Positions 16,716 through 24,219 of a DNA stretch of 43,729 nt are shown here, piece by piece. The translations under genes and the position numbers were made by a program. Under the pieces are notes generated by a model that was given only the letters and a program-made list of their open reading frames with translations, had not been told where the DNA came from and searched no databases. Each line of letters begins with the position of its first letter. Position 1 is the first letter of the stretch. This DNA comes from Elusimicrobiota bacterium (lineage in GTDB: Bacteria > Elusimicrobiota > Endomicrobiia > Endomicrobiales > Endomicrobiaceae). The stretch lies in the NCBI GenBank assembly GCA_031287735.1, contig JAITSO010000020.1:1-43729 (forward strand), written 5' to 3'.

Positions 16716-18698
16716 CTAAAAGCTTTTAGCATTGGATAGATTGTATTTATCCCACACAGTGTTATACTCAAAAGCTTTTGTAGTGTTATGCAATAGCATT
16801 GTTATTGTCATGGGACCTACGCCGCCGGGAACAGGTGTAATATCTATATTCATGTCTTTTACTCCGTCAAAATCTACATCTCCGCAAAGCCCGTTTTCAG
16901 TTCTATTTATTCCTACGTCTATAACGCAGGCACCGTTTTTGATGAAATCTTTAGTTATAAATTTAGGTTTTCCTAAAGCTGCTACTAAAATATCTGCAGA
17001 TTTGCAGATACTTTGCAGATTTTTTGTTTTTGAGTGTGCTGTAATAACCGTTGCATTATGTTTAAGCAAAAGCGTTGCAAGAGGTTTTCCCACAAGGTTT
17101 GATCTTCCAACAACTACTGCAGTTTTTCCTTCTATTTCTATCTTTGATTCTTTCAAAAGTTCTATCACACCGGCTGGTGTGCATGGAAGTGGCAAGTATG
17201 GGTTCCTATATTCACCGGTATTTAAAAATCCAGCATTAAGAGGATGTAGACCGTCTGCGTCTTTTGAAGGATCTATTGCTTTTATGCATCTTAGCGTATA
17301 GCTATTTAGCTCAAAGATATTGTCAGGCAATGGTAATTGAAGTAAAATTGCGTTAACTTCTTTATTTTCATTTAGTTTTTTTATCAATGAAATAATATCA
17401 TCTGGAGAAGAAGCTTCTGGCAGATCATAATGAAAAGATTTAATACCACAATCTTGGCAGGCTTTAATTTTTGCTTTTACATACACTTGGCTTGCAGGAT
17501 CGCTTCCTACTAAAATGGTTGCAAGTCCTGGCGCCTCGTTCTTAGCTGAAGCTATAACAGCTGCTTTCAGAGCTTCCAGAGCTTTTGGAGTTTCAATAGC
17601 TGATTTCATAGCTTCCAACGACTTCAGAGATTTCGTGCTTTCGATAGCTAATTTCAGAAATTTCAGATTTTTATCAACATCAAAACTAGTAGGTTCACAT
17701 CCGGCACTTGTTTCCTGATGGCGTGCGGCTTTAGTAACTGATATCAGAAAATCTAGCTTCCCAAGAGCTGATTTTATAGATTTCAGAGTTTCAATAGCTG
17801 GGTTCATCTCTGAAATTACCGGAGTAGAGGAGTATACATTCAGAAATTTCGCATATTCAATAGCTACATTCAGAAATTTCGGGACGGAGTCCTCCAGGGA
17901 GCTAGCATAAATTAGAGCCTCCATAATTCCACTAACTAAATGTAGAGATTCCGGAAATGTAGCAGCTAAATTCAGAGCTTCCATAACTTTAATAGTTGAT
18001 TTCAGATATTCTGTAGTTACATCGACCATACCTGATGATACCCAAGGTAGGCAATCTGCAACCGTTGCTTTCAGAGCTTCCAGAGCTTTTGGAGTTTCAA
18101 TAGCTGCTTTCATGGCTACCAACGACTTCAGAGATTTCGTGCTTTCGATAGCTAATTTCAGAAATTTCAGATTTTTATCAACATCAGCTAATTTCAGAAA
18201 TTTCAGATTTTTATCAACATCACTAGTAGGTTCACATCCGGCACTTATTTCCTGAGGTTTCGCAAAATTATTAGCTAATGTTAGAAATTCTAGTTTTTCA
18301 ATAGTTGATTTCATGCCTTCCAGAGCTTCAATGGCTGGTCCCAGTAATTCTGGAGCTTCAACAGTTGGGTACACCGATTCCGTAGTTATCGGAATTATAG
18401 TACAAGATTTCACATATTTAATAGTTAAATTCAGAAATTTCAGTAATTCAGTATTTGAATCGTCCATAGCATACTGCAGAGCTTCCACAACTACACCAGC
18501 TACATTCAGAGATTCCGGAAATGTAGCAGCTAAATTCAGATCTTCCAGGATTTTAATAGTTGATTTCAGAGATTCTGTAGTTACTTTTTCTACGCTTGAA
18601 TATACACTTACTGTAATCATTGTTTTCAGAGACTCAATGCGTTTACTTATTGCTTTTCGCTTTTCATCTGAAATTCTTTTTCCATCTATTATTCTCAT
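16716..18698 (-). CDS. folD: FolD, interrupted by a 358-residue in-frame repeat insertion
   Basis: FolD (methylene-THF dehydrogenase/cyclohydrolase) interconverts methylene-, methenyl- and formyl-tetrahydrofolate. Residues 1-25 (MRIIDGKRISDEKRK...) match the FolD N-terminal strand and helix. Residues 384-660 match the rest: SDPASQVYVKAKIKAC with catalytic Tyr and Lys, QLPLP, KDADGLHP, GRSNLVGKP for NADP, and PVPGGVGPMT. Joining 25 to 384 restores the normal helix length. All usual catalytic motifs are intact. Residues 26-383 are foreign: two diverged repeats of 170-190 residues rich in Lys, Leu, Ala, Ser and Glu, predicted helical. No intein-type Cys or His-Asn ends are seen. The frame has no stop. 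The gene follows gcvPB by 26 bases, a fitting one-carbon context. Whether the insert is retained in the mature enzyme is unknown. Confidence 0.93.
   Translation of the reverse strand: MRIIDGKRISDEKRKAISKRIESLKTMITVSVYSSVEKVTTESLKSTIKILEDLNLAATFPESLNVAGVVVEALQYAMDDSNTELLKFLNLTIKYVKSCTIIPITTESVYPTVEAPELLGPAIEALEGMKSTIEKLEFLTLANNFAKPQEISAGCEPTSDVDKNLKFLKLADVDKNLKFLKLAIESTKSLKSLVAMKAAIETPKALEALKATVADCLPWVSSGMVDVTTEYLKSTIKVMEALNLAATFPESLHLVSGIMEALIYASSLEDSVPKFLNVAIEYAKFLNVYSSTPVISEMNPAIETLKSIKSALGKLDFLISVTKAARHQETSAGCEPTSFDVDKNLKFLKLAIESTKSLKSLEAMKSAIETPKALEALKAAVIASAKNEAPGLATILVGSDPASQVYVKAKIKACQDCGIKSFHYDLPEASSPDDIISLIKKLNENKEVNAILLQLPLPDNIFELNSYTLRCIKAIDPSKDADGLHPLNAGFLNTGEYRNPYLPLPCTPAGVIELLKESKIEIEGKTAVVVGRSNLVGKPLATLLLKHNATVITAHSKTKNLQSICKSADILVAALGKPKFITKDFIKNGACVIDVGINRTENGLCGDVDFDGVKDMNIDITPVPGGVGPMTITMLLHNTTKAFEYNTVWDKYNLSNAKSF
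17563..17681 (-). repeat. Near-identical 119-bp copy (unit B) in folD insert
   Basis: This 119-bp stretch matches 18067-18185 at 116 positions by direct comparison (mismatches A/C, A/G and T/A). It encodes the LKLAIESTKSLKSL to IETPKALEALKA part. The flanking parts of the units are much more diverged. Confidence 0.9.
18067..18185 (-). repeat. Near-identical 119-bp copy (unit A) in folD insert
   Basis: Counterpart of 17563-17681, offset by 504 bases (168 codons). It is followed at once by an extra 36-bp unit that unit B lacks. Confidence 0.9.
18150..18221 (-). repeat. Perfect 36-bp tandem duplication in folD insert
   Basis: Two identical 36-base units (18150-18185 and 18186-18221) encode DVDKNLKFLKLA twice in a row. 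The length is a multiple of three, so the frame is kept. Being perfect, it is probably the most recent change in the insert. Confidence 0.95.
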
Positions 18699-18724
18699 GA
18701 TTTGCTCCTATTGATTCTAAAAAT

Positions 18725-20158
18725 TTATTGCCATTTTAAAATAGGCTTTCTTGCAGCTGTTACTTCATCTAACCTTTTAACCGGAGTATTTTGAGGAGCA
18801 TTTTTAACTATTTGAGGGCATTTTTCAGATTCTTCAAATATAATTTTAATAAGAGTATCTACAAATTTATCAAGCGTTTCTTTTGACTCTGTTTCTGTTG
18901 GTTCTATCATCATAGCTTCTGCTACTATTAGAGGAAAATATATTGTTGGTGCATAATAACCATAATCTAAAAGTCTTTTGGCTACGTCTAAAGTTCTAAT
19001 ATTGTTTTTTAAAACAGATTTTGGTGCTAAAACAAATTCATGCATGCATCTGTTTCCTGCCGGAACTTCTATTTTTTCTCTAATACGTGCAAGCATGTAA
19101 TTTGCATTTAAAACTGCCTGCTGTGAAGCATTTTTCAAACCTTCGCTGCCAAGTGCTTTTATGTAGACATAAGCTTTAAGTAATACTGGAAAATTGCCTA
19201 AAAATGCTTTTAATTTGCCGATGCTTTTGGGTTTTTTATAATCTAAAGTAAAATTGTTTTTACTAGTTTTTTTAATCCTTGGTACCGGCAAAAAAGGTTC
19301 TAAAAATGATTTAACACCAACCGGTCCAGAACCAGGTCCACCGCCGCCGTGAGGCGTTGCGAAAGTTTTATGTAAATTAAGATGCATAACATCAAAACCC
19401 ATGTCGCCAGGGCGTACAATACCCATAACAGCATTTAAATTTGCTCCGTCATAATATAAAAGTGAACCATTACTGTGAACAACTTTTGAAATTTCTAAAA
19501 TTTGTTTTTCAAAAATTCCCAAAGTGTTTGGAACTGTAAGCATTATTGCTGCAACATCTGAAGTTAAAAGACTTTTCAATTTATCAATAGAAATATTGCC
19601 GTCTTTTTCAGACGGTAAATTTATAACTTCAAAACCGGCTAAAGAAGCAGAAGCTGGGTTTGTGCCATGTGCCAAATCAGGAATTATGATTTTTTTTCTT
19701 TTTTGCTTTATATATTTAAAATGTTGGCTGATTATTAAAAGCCCTGCAAATTCTCCTTGTGCACCAGCTGCTGGTTGAAGAGAAAAAGCATCCATTCCGG
19801 TTATTTCGCATAAGTCTTTTTCAAGCTCAAACATTATTTCTAAAGAACCTTGGATGGTTTTTTCATCTTGAAGTGGATGAATTTTTGTGAAATTTTTTAG
19901 CTTTGCAATACGTTCGCTAATTAAAGGATTGTATTTCATTGTGCAAGATCCTAAAGGATAAAAAGTGGTTGAAAGAGCATAGTTTTTGCGCGAAAGGTTT
20001 GTGAAATGTCTTAATAAATCTATTTCTGAAATATTGGGCAAGTCCAATTCTGATTTTCTTTTAAGATTTTGAGGAATTTCACAATCAATCGGCACATCAC
20101 AGTCTATGTCGTAAGCAGCAAGACATTCTGAGGATATTTCATTTAATAATTTTTCCAT
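18725..20158 (-). CDS. gcvPB: Glycine dehydrogenase (decarboxylating) subunit 2
   Basis: This is the PLP-carrying half of the glycine cleavage P-protein in its two-subunit form. The PLP lysine lies in HLNLHKTFATPHGGGGPGSG. Other signs are FYPLGSCTMKYNP near the N-terminus, LQPAAGAQGEFAGL, and PTETESKETLDKF near the end. At 477 residues it is complete. The partner gcvPA, gcvH and gcvT are not in the window; the upstream side is repeat block 2. AGGAAA precedes the ATG. It probably shares a transcript with folD. Confidence 0.95.
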   Translation of the reverse strand: MEKLLNEISSECLAAYDIDCDVPIDCEIPQNLKRKSELDLPNISEIDLLRHFTNLSRKNYALSTTFYPLGSCTMKYNPLISERIAKLKNFTKIHPLQDEKTIQGSLEIMFELEKDLCEITGMDAFSLQPAAGAQGEFAGLLIISQHFKYIKQKRKKIIIPDLAHGTNPASASLAGFEVINLPSEKDGNISIDKLKSLLTSDVAAIMLTVPNTLGIFEKQILEISKVVHSNGSLLYYDGANLNAVMGIVRPGDMGFDVMHLNLHKTFATPHGGGGPGSGPVGVKSFLEPFLPVPRIKKTSKNNFTLDYKKPKSIGKLKAFLGNFPVLLKAYVYIKALGSEGLKNASQQAVLNANYMLARIREKIEVPAGNRCMHEFVLAPKSVLKNNIRTLDVAKRLLDYGYYAPTIYFPLIVAEAMMIEPTETESKETLDKFVDTLIKIIFEESEKCPQIVKNAPQNTPVKRLDEVTAARKPILKWQ

Positions 20159-20395
20159 TTTATTTCCTATTGAATTTATGTGCGATCTACTTAAACTGCG
20201 GTTTTGTTAAATCATGAAAACATTGCATTCGCTTTTTAAAGTAAATACATTTTCCCTTTGAATTCCTAAAAAAAGTGTGAATTTTAAGATTTTAGCTCGA
20301 CTAATTCCCGCTTTCACCAAACAGGTGCTTTGTCTGAAATTTCCGCTTTCACGCATCGGACGGTCGCTTTTGCAGTTATTGCCCCAGCCGTTGCT

Positions 20396-20445
20396 TTTAA
20401 TTCCCATTTTTCAAAGATGAAGCTTTGCCTTTAATTCCACCTTTT
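20396..20445. repeat. 50-bp direct repeat, copy 1 of block 2
   Basis: It begins TTTAATTCCCATTTTTCAAA, contains the small inverted repeat CAAAG, ATGAAG, CTTTG, and ends TTTAATTCCACCTTTT. The copy at 20704-20753 differs at about one base in the shared part. Confidence 0.85.
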
Positions 20446-20703
20446 CAAAGGGTCAGCACTTTTAAAAGTGCGGGGTTTTAAAACCTAAAATTTTTCAGGT
20501 CAAATCTATCTGTCAAGAAACCCGGCAAAATAATGAGAGCCGCTAAAGCTATAGGTTATAAAACCCCCGGCCGCCGTTGGCGACCACCCCCTTTAAAAAA
20601 GTGGGAATAACTGCAAAAGCACCGACCCCCTGCAAGTAAAGGTGGAATTAAAGCGGAGCCCCTTTTTATAGCTATTCGCACTTTATTAAAGAAAGCCGTG
20701 GAC

Positions 20704-20753
20704 TTTAATTCCCATTTTTCAAAGATGAAGCTTTGTCTTTAATTCCACCTTTT
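20704..20753. repeat. 50-bp direct repeat, copy 2 of block 2
   Basis: Near-identical to 20396-20445, 308 bases further on in the same orientation. Here it is followed by TTTAAAGTGGGAATAACT, a module also seen at 20593-20610. Confidence 0.85.
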
Positions 20754-20981
20754 TTAAAGTGGGAATAACTACAAAAACGACTAGACCCTTTAAAAAAGAG
20801 GAAATTAAAACTAGACCTAATATTTTTAGTAAAAACGCCGACGTTTTTCATCGGAAAATCAAAACCCTTCGCCGCTATTGTAGACAACTTATTAGAACCA
20901 AATTCTCTACGCGTGTGATAGGGTTTCGTATCATTGCTACTAATCCGTTCAAATACCTGCGGCCGGCGCGAGTCTTTTTAT

Positions 20982-22247
20982 CTACTTCTCATAAATTTTA
21001 TCTTTTCTTACCAATGAATGTTTTAACGCTTCATCAAAAGAAATATCATTTTCTATAGCAAAATTTGCAATATCGCGATATTCAGCTTTAGATTTTTCAA
21101 CATTATAACCCTTGGCGGTTTTTATCTTAACATTGTTTTTGCCAGTGCTAAATTGCCTTTCTAAAATGTACCTGCTGCAAATTGTTTTTCTAACTCCAAA
21201 AGTTGTGGTGTATTTTAAAATCAATTCAGCAAAAAAATTTGACCTGTCTACCTCGCACAAGCAGGTAAGTAAAAAAGCAGGTCGGTTTTGCTTCATAAAA
21301 ATTGGAATTGTGAAAACATCAAGAGCACCTCGCTTAAGCAAGACATCGCAGGCAAAACTTAAAGCTTCGCCGGTGATGTCATCTAAATTGCATTCTAACT
21401 TTGCTATCTCATCGTTTTCATTACCAAAATTTTGCACTTGGGTTTGTCCTAAAAAAGCTCTCAGACAATTAGTGTTTTCAAAATTTTTTTTGCCCATCCC
21501 ATAACCTATTTTTTTGATTTTCATCGCAGGCATTTGCAAAAACTCATTTGCAAAGTGTTTTAAGAGAGCAGCACCTGTTGGAGTGCATAATTCCGATAAA
21601 ATTCCAGAAGAAAAAATTGGAATATCTTTCAATATATTTGCAGTTGCAGGAGCTGGAACAGGGACAATTCCATGCAGACATTTTATACTTCCACTTCCAG
21701 TATTTATAGGTGAAACTATTATTTTATCAGGTTTTAAAAAATCTAAAAGCACGCAAAAACTGACAATATCTGCAATTGCGTCCATATTTCCAACTTCATG
21801 GAAATGAATTTGCTCAATAGTTTTTCCATGCACTTGGCTTTCGGCGTCTGCAATAATTTTATAAATCGCAAAAACATTGGATTTTATATTGTCAGATATT
21901 TTAAGAGAAGATATTATATTTTCAATTTTGTTGATATTTGCGTGTTGATGAGGTTGGGAATGTGAATTATTATCATGTTTATGATGGTGTTGATGTTGTG
22001 CGTGTTTGTCATTACTGTGTTCATCTAAAATGGATTCTTGCTTTCCGTCAATAAGAACCTTCATCTGAAATCCACTAACTGCCCATTTAACGGCTTTGCA
22101 AAATGAAATTTCTGTATTTTCGAGACCTGCCAAGTTTATATTTTCTAAAAATTTACTTTTATCGCTGTCGTCAAGCAAATCATATAAAGCAGCGTTGAGC
22201 ATATCGCCTGCTGCTCCCATAGAACATTCTAAATAGAGAATTTTCAT
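20982..22247 (-). CDS. larC: LarC, nickel insertion into the pincer cofactor
   Basis: LarC is the CTP-dependent nickel insertase that finishes the nickel-pincer nucleotide cofactor of lactate racemase-type enzymes. The N-terminus MKILYLECSMGAAGDMLNAA and the motifs IHFHEVGNMDAIADIV, GSGSIKCLHGIVPVPAP and ELCTPTGAALL are typical of the DUF111/LarC family. A His-rich run of about 30 residues around 79-107 could hold metal. At 421 residues it is a single continuous frame, unlike lactobacillar LarC, which is made by frameshifting. It overlaps larB by ATGA. Confidence 0.92.
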   Translation of the reverse strand: MKILYLECSMGAAGDMLNAALYDLLDDSDKSKFLENINLAGLENTEISFCKAVKWAVSGFQMKVLIDGKQESILDEHSNDKHAQHQHHHKHDNNSHSQPHQHANINKIENIISSLKISDNIKSNVFAIYKIIADAESQVHGKTIEQIHFHEVGNMDAIADIVSFCVLLDFLKPDKIIVSPINTGSGSIKCLHGIVPVPAPATANILKDIPIFSSGILSELCTPTGAALLKHFANEFLQMPAMKIKKIGYGMGKKNFENTNCLRAFLGQTQVQNFGNENDEIAKLECNLDDITGEALSFACDVLLKRGALDVFTIPIFMKQNRPAFLLTCLCEVDRSNFFAELILKYTTTFGVRKTICSRYILERQFSTGKNNVKIKTAKGYNVEKSKAEYRDIANFAIENDISFDEALKHSLVRKDKIYEK

Positions 22248-23017
22248 TTTGCACTTTCCATTTTGTTTATACAGTTTGCGATAAAACCCGCGCCAAAACC
22301 GTTATCTATATTTACTACAGAAACGCAATTTGCACAAGAATTTAACATTGAAAGCAAAGCCGAAAGACCTTTAAAATTTGCACCGTAACCTACACTTGTA
22401 GGAACAGCTATAACAGGACAAGGCGACAAACCGCCGACCACGCTTGCAAGTGCACCTTCCATTCCGGCAACTGCAATGATAGCACGTGCTTTTGAAATGA
22501 TTTCAACAGAAGCTAAAATTCTATGAATTCCTGCAACACCTACATCATAAAGACGTTCTATTTTGCTTCCTAAAGTTTCAGCAGTAATTGCAGCTTCTTC
22601 GCATACTGGCATATCACTTGTGCCGCCACTTACTATAACAACGCAGCCTGTTGTTTGTCGTTTTAAATTTTTGTTTACCACAGCTATTTTTGCTGTTGGG
22701 AAAAACGTCAAAGGAATTTTCTTAGAAAGCAAAAAATCTGAAGTTTGCTGCTCTATTCTGGTAATCAAGATGTCTTTTAAGCTTTTTTCAAGCATATCTG
22801 ACACAATTCCAAAAATTTGTTCATTGCTTTTTCCCTGACCATAAATAACTTCATTAGTGGATTGACGCGAGCTTCTGTGATAATCAATATTTGCAAAGCC
22901 TAAATTTTTGAAAGGTTCAATATGTAAACCTAATAAAGCGTCCTCAGGAGAAATTTTGCCATTTTGGACGCTTTTCAATAAGTTTAAAATTTCTTTTTTA
23001 TTATTTGCTTTTTTCAT
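22244..23017 (-). CDS. larB: LarB, pyridinium-3,5-biscarboxylic acid mononucleotide synthase
   Basis: LarB carboxylates nicotinic acid adenine dinucleotide in the first step of nickel-pincer cofactor synthesis. The C-terminal PurE-like domain is clear: IVSGGTSDMPVCEEAAITAE, YDVGVAGIHRIL, AVAGMEGALASVVGGL and VPTSVGYGANF. The N-terminal segment NIDYHRSSRQSTNEVIYG is also typical. At 257 residues it is full length. No Shine-Dalgarno is seen; it starts 9 bases after the upstream gene and is probably translationally coupled. It sits with larC and a nickel/cobalt-type permease. Confidence 0.92.
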   Translation of the reverse strand: MKKANNKKEILNLLKSVQNGKISPEDALLGLHIEPFKNLGFANIDYHRSSRQSTNEVIYGQGKSNEQIFGIVSDMLEKSLKDILITRIEQQTSDFLLSKKIPLTFFPTAKIAVVNKNLKRQTTGCVVIVSGGTSDMPVCEEAAITAETLGSKIERLYDVGVAGIHRILASVEIISKARAIIAVAGMEGALASVVGGLSPCPVIAVPTSVGYGANFKGLSALLSMLNSCANCVSVVNIDNGFGAGFIANCINKMESAK

Positions 23018-23026
23018 AACTGTAAA

Positions 23027-23305
23027 CTATTTTGCAAAGCGGTTGGAAACTAAAATTAAAAGTTTATAGAGAATGTACAACAAAACAATTCCGGCAATTC
23101 CAGATAAAAAACTTGATAAAATTTCATTTGAGATGAAAGGAAATGAATAATCTGTAAAAACTGAAGTTATATTTTTTGCAAAACTATCAAAACCATATTT
23201 TTCTGCTACTGCTTCCAATGTGTCTGGATGGGAAGATGCAAATAAACTTGCAAGGAACATTGTAATAATAGGTAAAATCCAAGATAAGAAAAATCTATTT
23301 TTCAT
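23027..23305 (-). CDS. PDGLE/CbiN-like small subunit of a nickel/cobalt ECF transporter
   Basis: This 92-residue protein has an N-terminal and a C-terminal membrane helix joined by an outside loop. The loop has SSHPDTLEAVAEKYGF, a version of the PDGLE motif with Thr in place of Gly. Such proteins associate with CbiM/NikM in metal uptake. It overlaps cbiM by 11 bases, with GGAGG inside the cbiM end. The nearby larB and larC suggest nickel rather than cobalt. Confidence 0.8.
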   Translation of the reverse strand: MKNRFFLSWILPIITMFLASLFASSHPDTLEAVAEKYGFDSFAKNITSVFTDYSFPFISNEILSSFLSGIAGIVLLYILYKLLILVSNRFAK

Positions 23306-23993
23306 TGTTGCCTCCAGTCAAGCTTTTGAAAGCTTTTACCAAAATCAAAGTTATAAACGTTTCTAAAACAGCAAAAATTAAATGCAAATTCATCATATCT
23401 TTTAAAGCTGATCCAAAAGAAACAGTTCCTGAGATGGAAAGCTCTACAACACAGGCGAAAGCCGAAACTAAAATAGAAAAAAAACAAGCTGTTGTAACCG
23501 CCAAATAATAACTTTTATGAGATAAGCTTTTATAGATATAGTAAGAAATGAGTGAACCAATAAAAGCCATGTTGAATATATTTGCTCCAAGTGCTAAAAC
23601 ACCGCCGTCTGCAAAAAAGAAAGATTGGATGATAAGAACCGAAGAAATAACTATAAAGCCGGCAAAAGGTCCTACAAGAATTGCTGCAAAAACTCCACCT
23701 AATAAATGAGCTGATGTGGCCGAAGCGATTGGTAGATTAAACATTTGAAAAGCAAAAACCCAAATTGCTGCTATACACATTTTTTGAAAAAAAGAAGAAG
23801 CACCGTTTGATAAAGAAAAGCTACCACCGTTGAATGCTATGTTAGAATTTCCATCTGCATTTCCAGCAAGAACACCTGATATTACGCTAACTGCTTTTAA
23901 AACTTTGCCTAAACAAAAACCAAGCATAGCAACTGCTCCTGCCAGAAAACCACTCGCTACTCCATTGTTTAAAAATCCATCTGGGATATGCAT
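23295..23993 (-). CDS. CbiM/NikM-type metal-binding permease subunit
   Basis: This is the substrate-specific component of an energy-coupling-factor nickel or cobalt transporter. The N-terminal MHIPDGFL is the metal-binding ATCUN-like start essential in this family. The 232 residues have about six hydrophobic segments, with SATSAHLLGGVFAAILVGP in the middle. GGAGGCG precedes the ATG. The ATPase and Q-type membrane components (CbiO, CbiQ) are not adjacent, so they must be elsewhere or shared. Nickel is preferred by the lar context. Confidence 0.88.
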   Translation of the reverse strand: MHIPDGFLNNGVASGFLAGAVAMLGFCLGKVLKAVSVISGVLAGNADGNSNIAFNGGSFSLSNGASSFFQKMCIAAIWVFAFQMFNLPIASATSAHLLGGVFAAILVGPFAGFIVISSVLIIQSFFFADGGVLALGANIFNMAFIGSLISYYIYKSLSHKSYYLAVTTACFFSILVSAFACVVELSISGTVSFGSALKDMMNLHLIFAVLETFITLILVKAFKSLTGGNNEK

Positions 23994-24219
23994 TTACGCC
24001 TCCAATAAATTGATGATAAAGCTGCTCATTTTTTCTAAAACTTGCACTGGGAGTGTATAAAATTTTTGCTCCTTTTTAAAGTATTTGCAATATAAATAAC
24101 TTAGATTTCGTTGTTGTGCCAGAGCATGTTTTTATATATATTTTACTCTTTTTTGGTGTAGATAACATTAAAGCAAACTTTTTGCATAACAATAGACAGC
24201 TGCCGGGATTTCTATTTTT

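Larger units (their letters stand above)
17550..18623 (-). repeat. In-frame coding repeat inserted in folD
   Basis: This covers codons 26-383 of folD. Unit A (about residues 40-213) and unit B (about 228-381) share TTE.LKSTIK, LNLAATFPESL, ISAGCEPTS/TSAGCEPTS, DVDKNLKFLKLAIESTKSL and IETPKALEALKA. Within each unit, short blocks of the type AIE..K.L..L recur, suggesting origin from a small amphipathic helix module. In the DNA the plus strand shows recurrent TTCAGA words. Identity between units is patchy, from nearly perfect to barely recognisable. Confidence 0.88.
20159..20981. repeat. Intergenic repeat block 2
   Basis: This 823-base gap between gcvPB and larC is largely repeat. A right-end module (TTTAATTCCACCTTTT, then stem-loop 20456-20471, then GGGGTTTTAAAACC) ends near 20484. 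A left-end module begins near 20558 (ATAAAACCCCCGG, stem-loop 20569-20585, CCACCCCCTTT, A-run, GTGGGAATAA). Two 50-base direct copies lie at 20396-20445 and 20704-20753. Short open frames in both directions are repeat sequence and carry no ribosome site. From about 20890 to 20981 nothing recognisable is seen. Confidence 0.8.

Noticed and set aside
17550-18623. Intein in folD
   Set aside because: No N-terminal Cys or Ser junction, no His-Asn end, and no endonuclease motifs; the content is a simple helical repeat.
18313-18714. 133-codon plus-strand frame over the folD start with periodic FR(D/N)S
   Set aside because: The periodicity is the shadow of the minus-strand coding repeat. There is no ribosome site and the frame overlaps the true folD N-terminus.
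20207-20887. Short minus-strand frames in repeat block 2
   Set aside because: They are made of repeat modules and lack ribosome sites and recognisable protein features.
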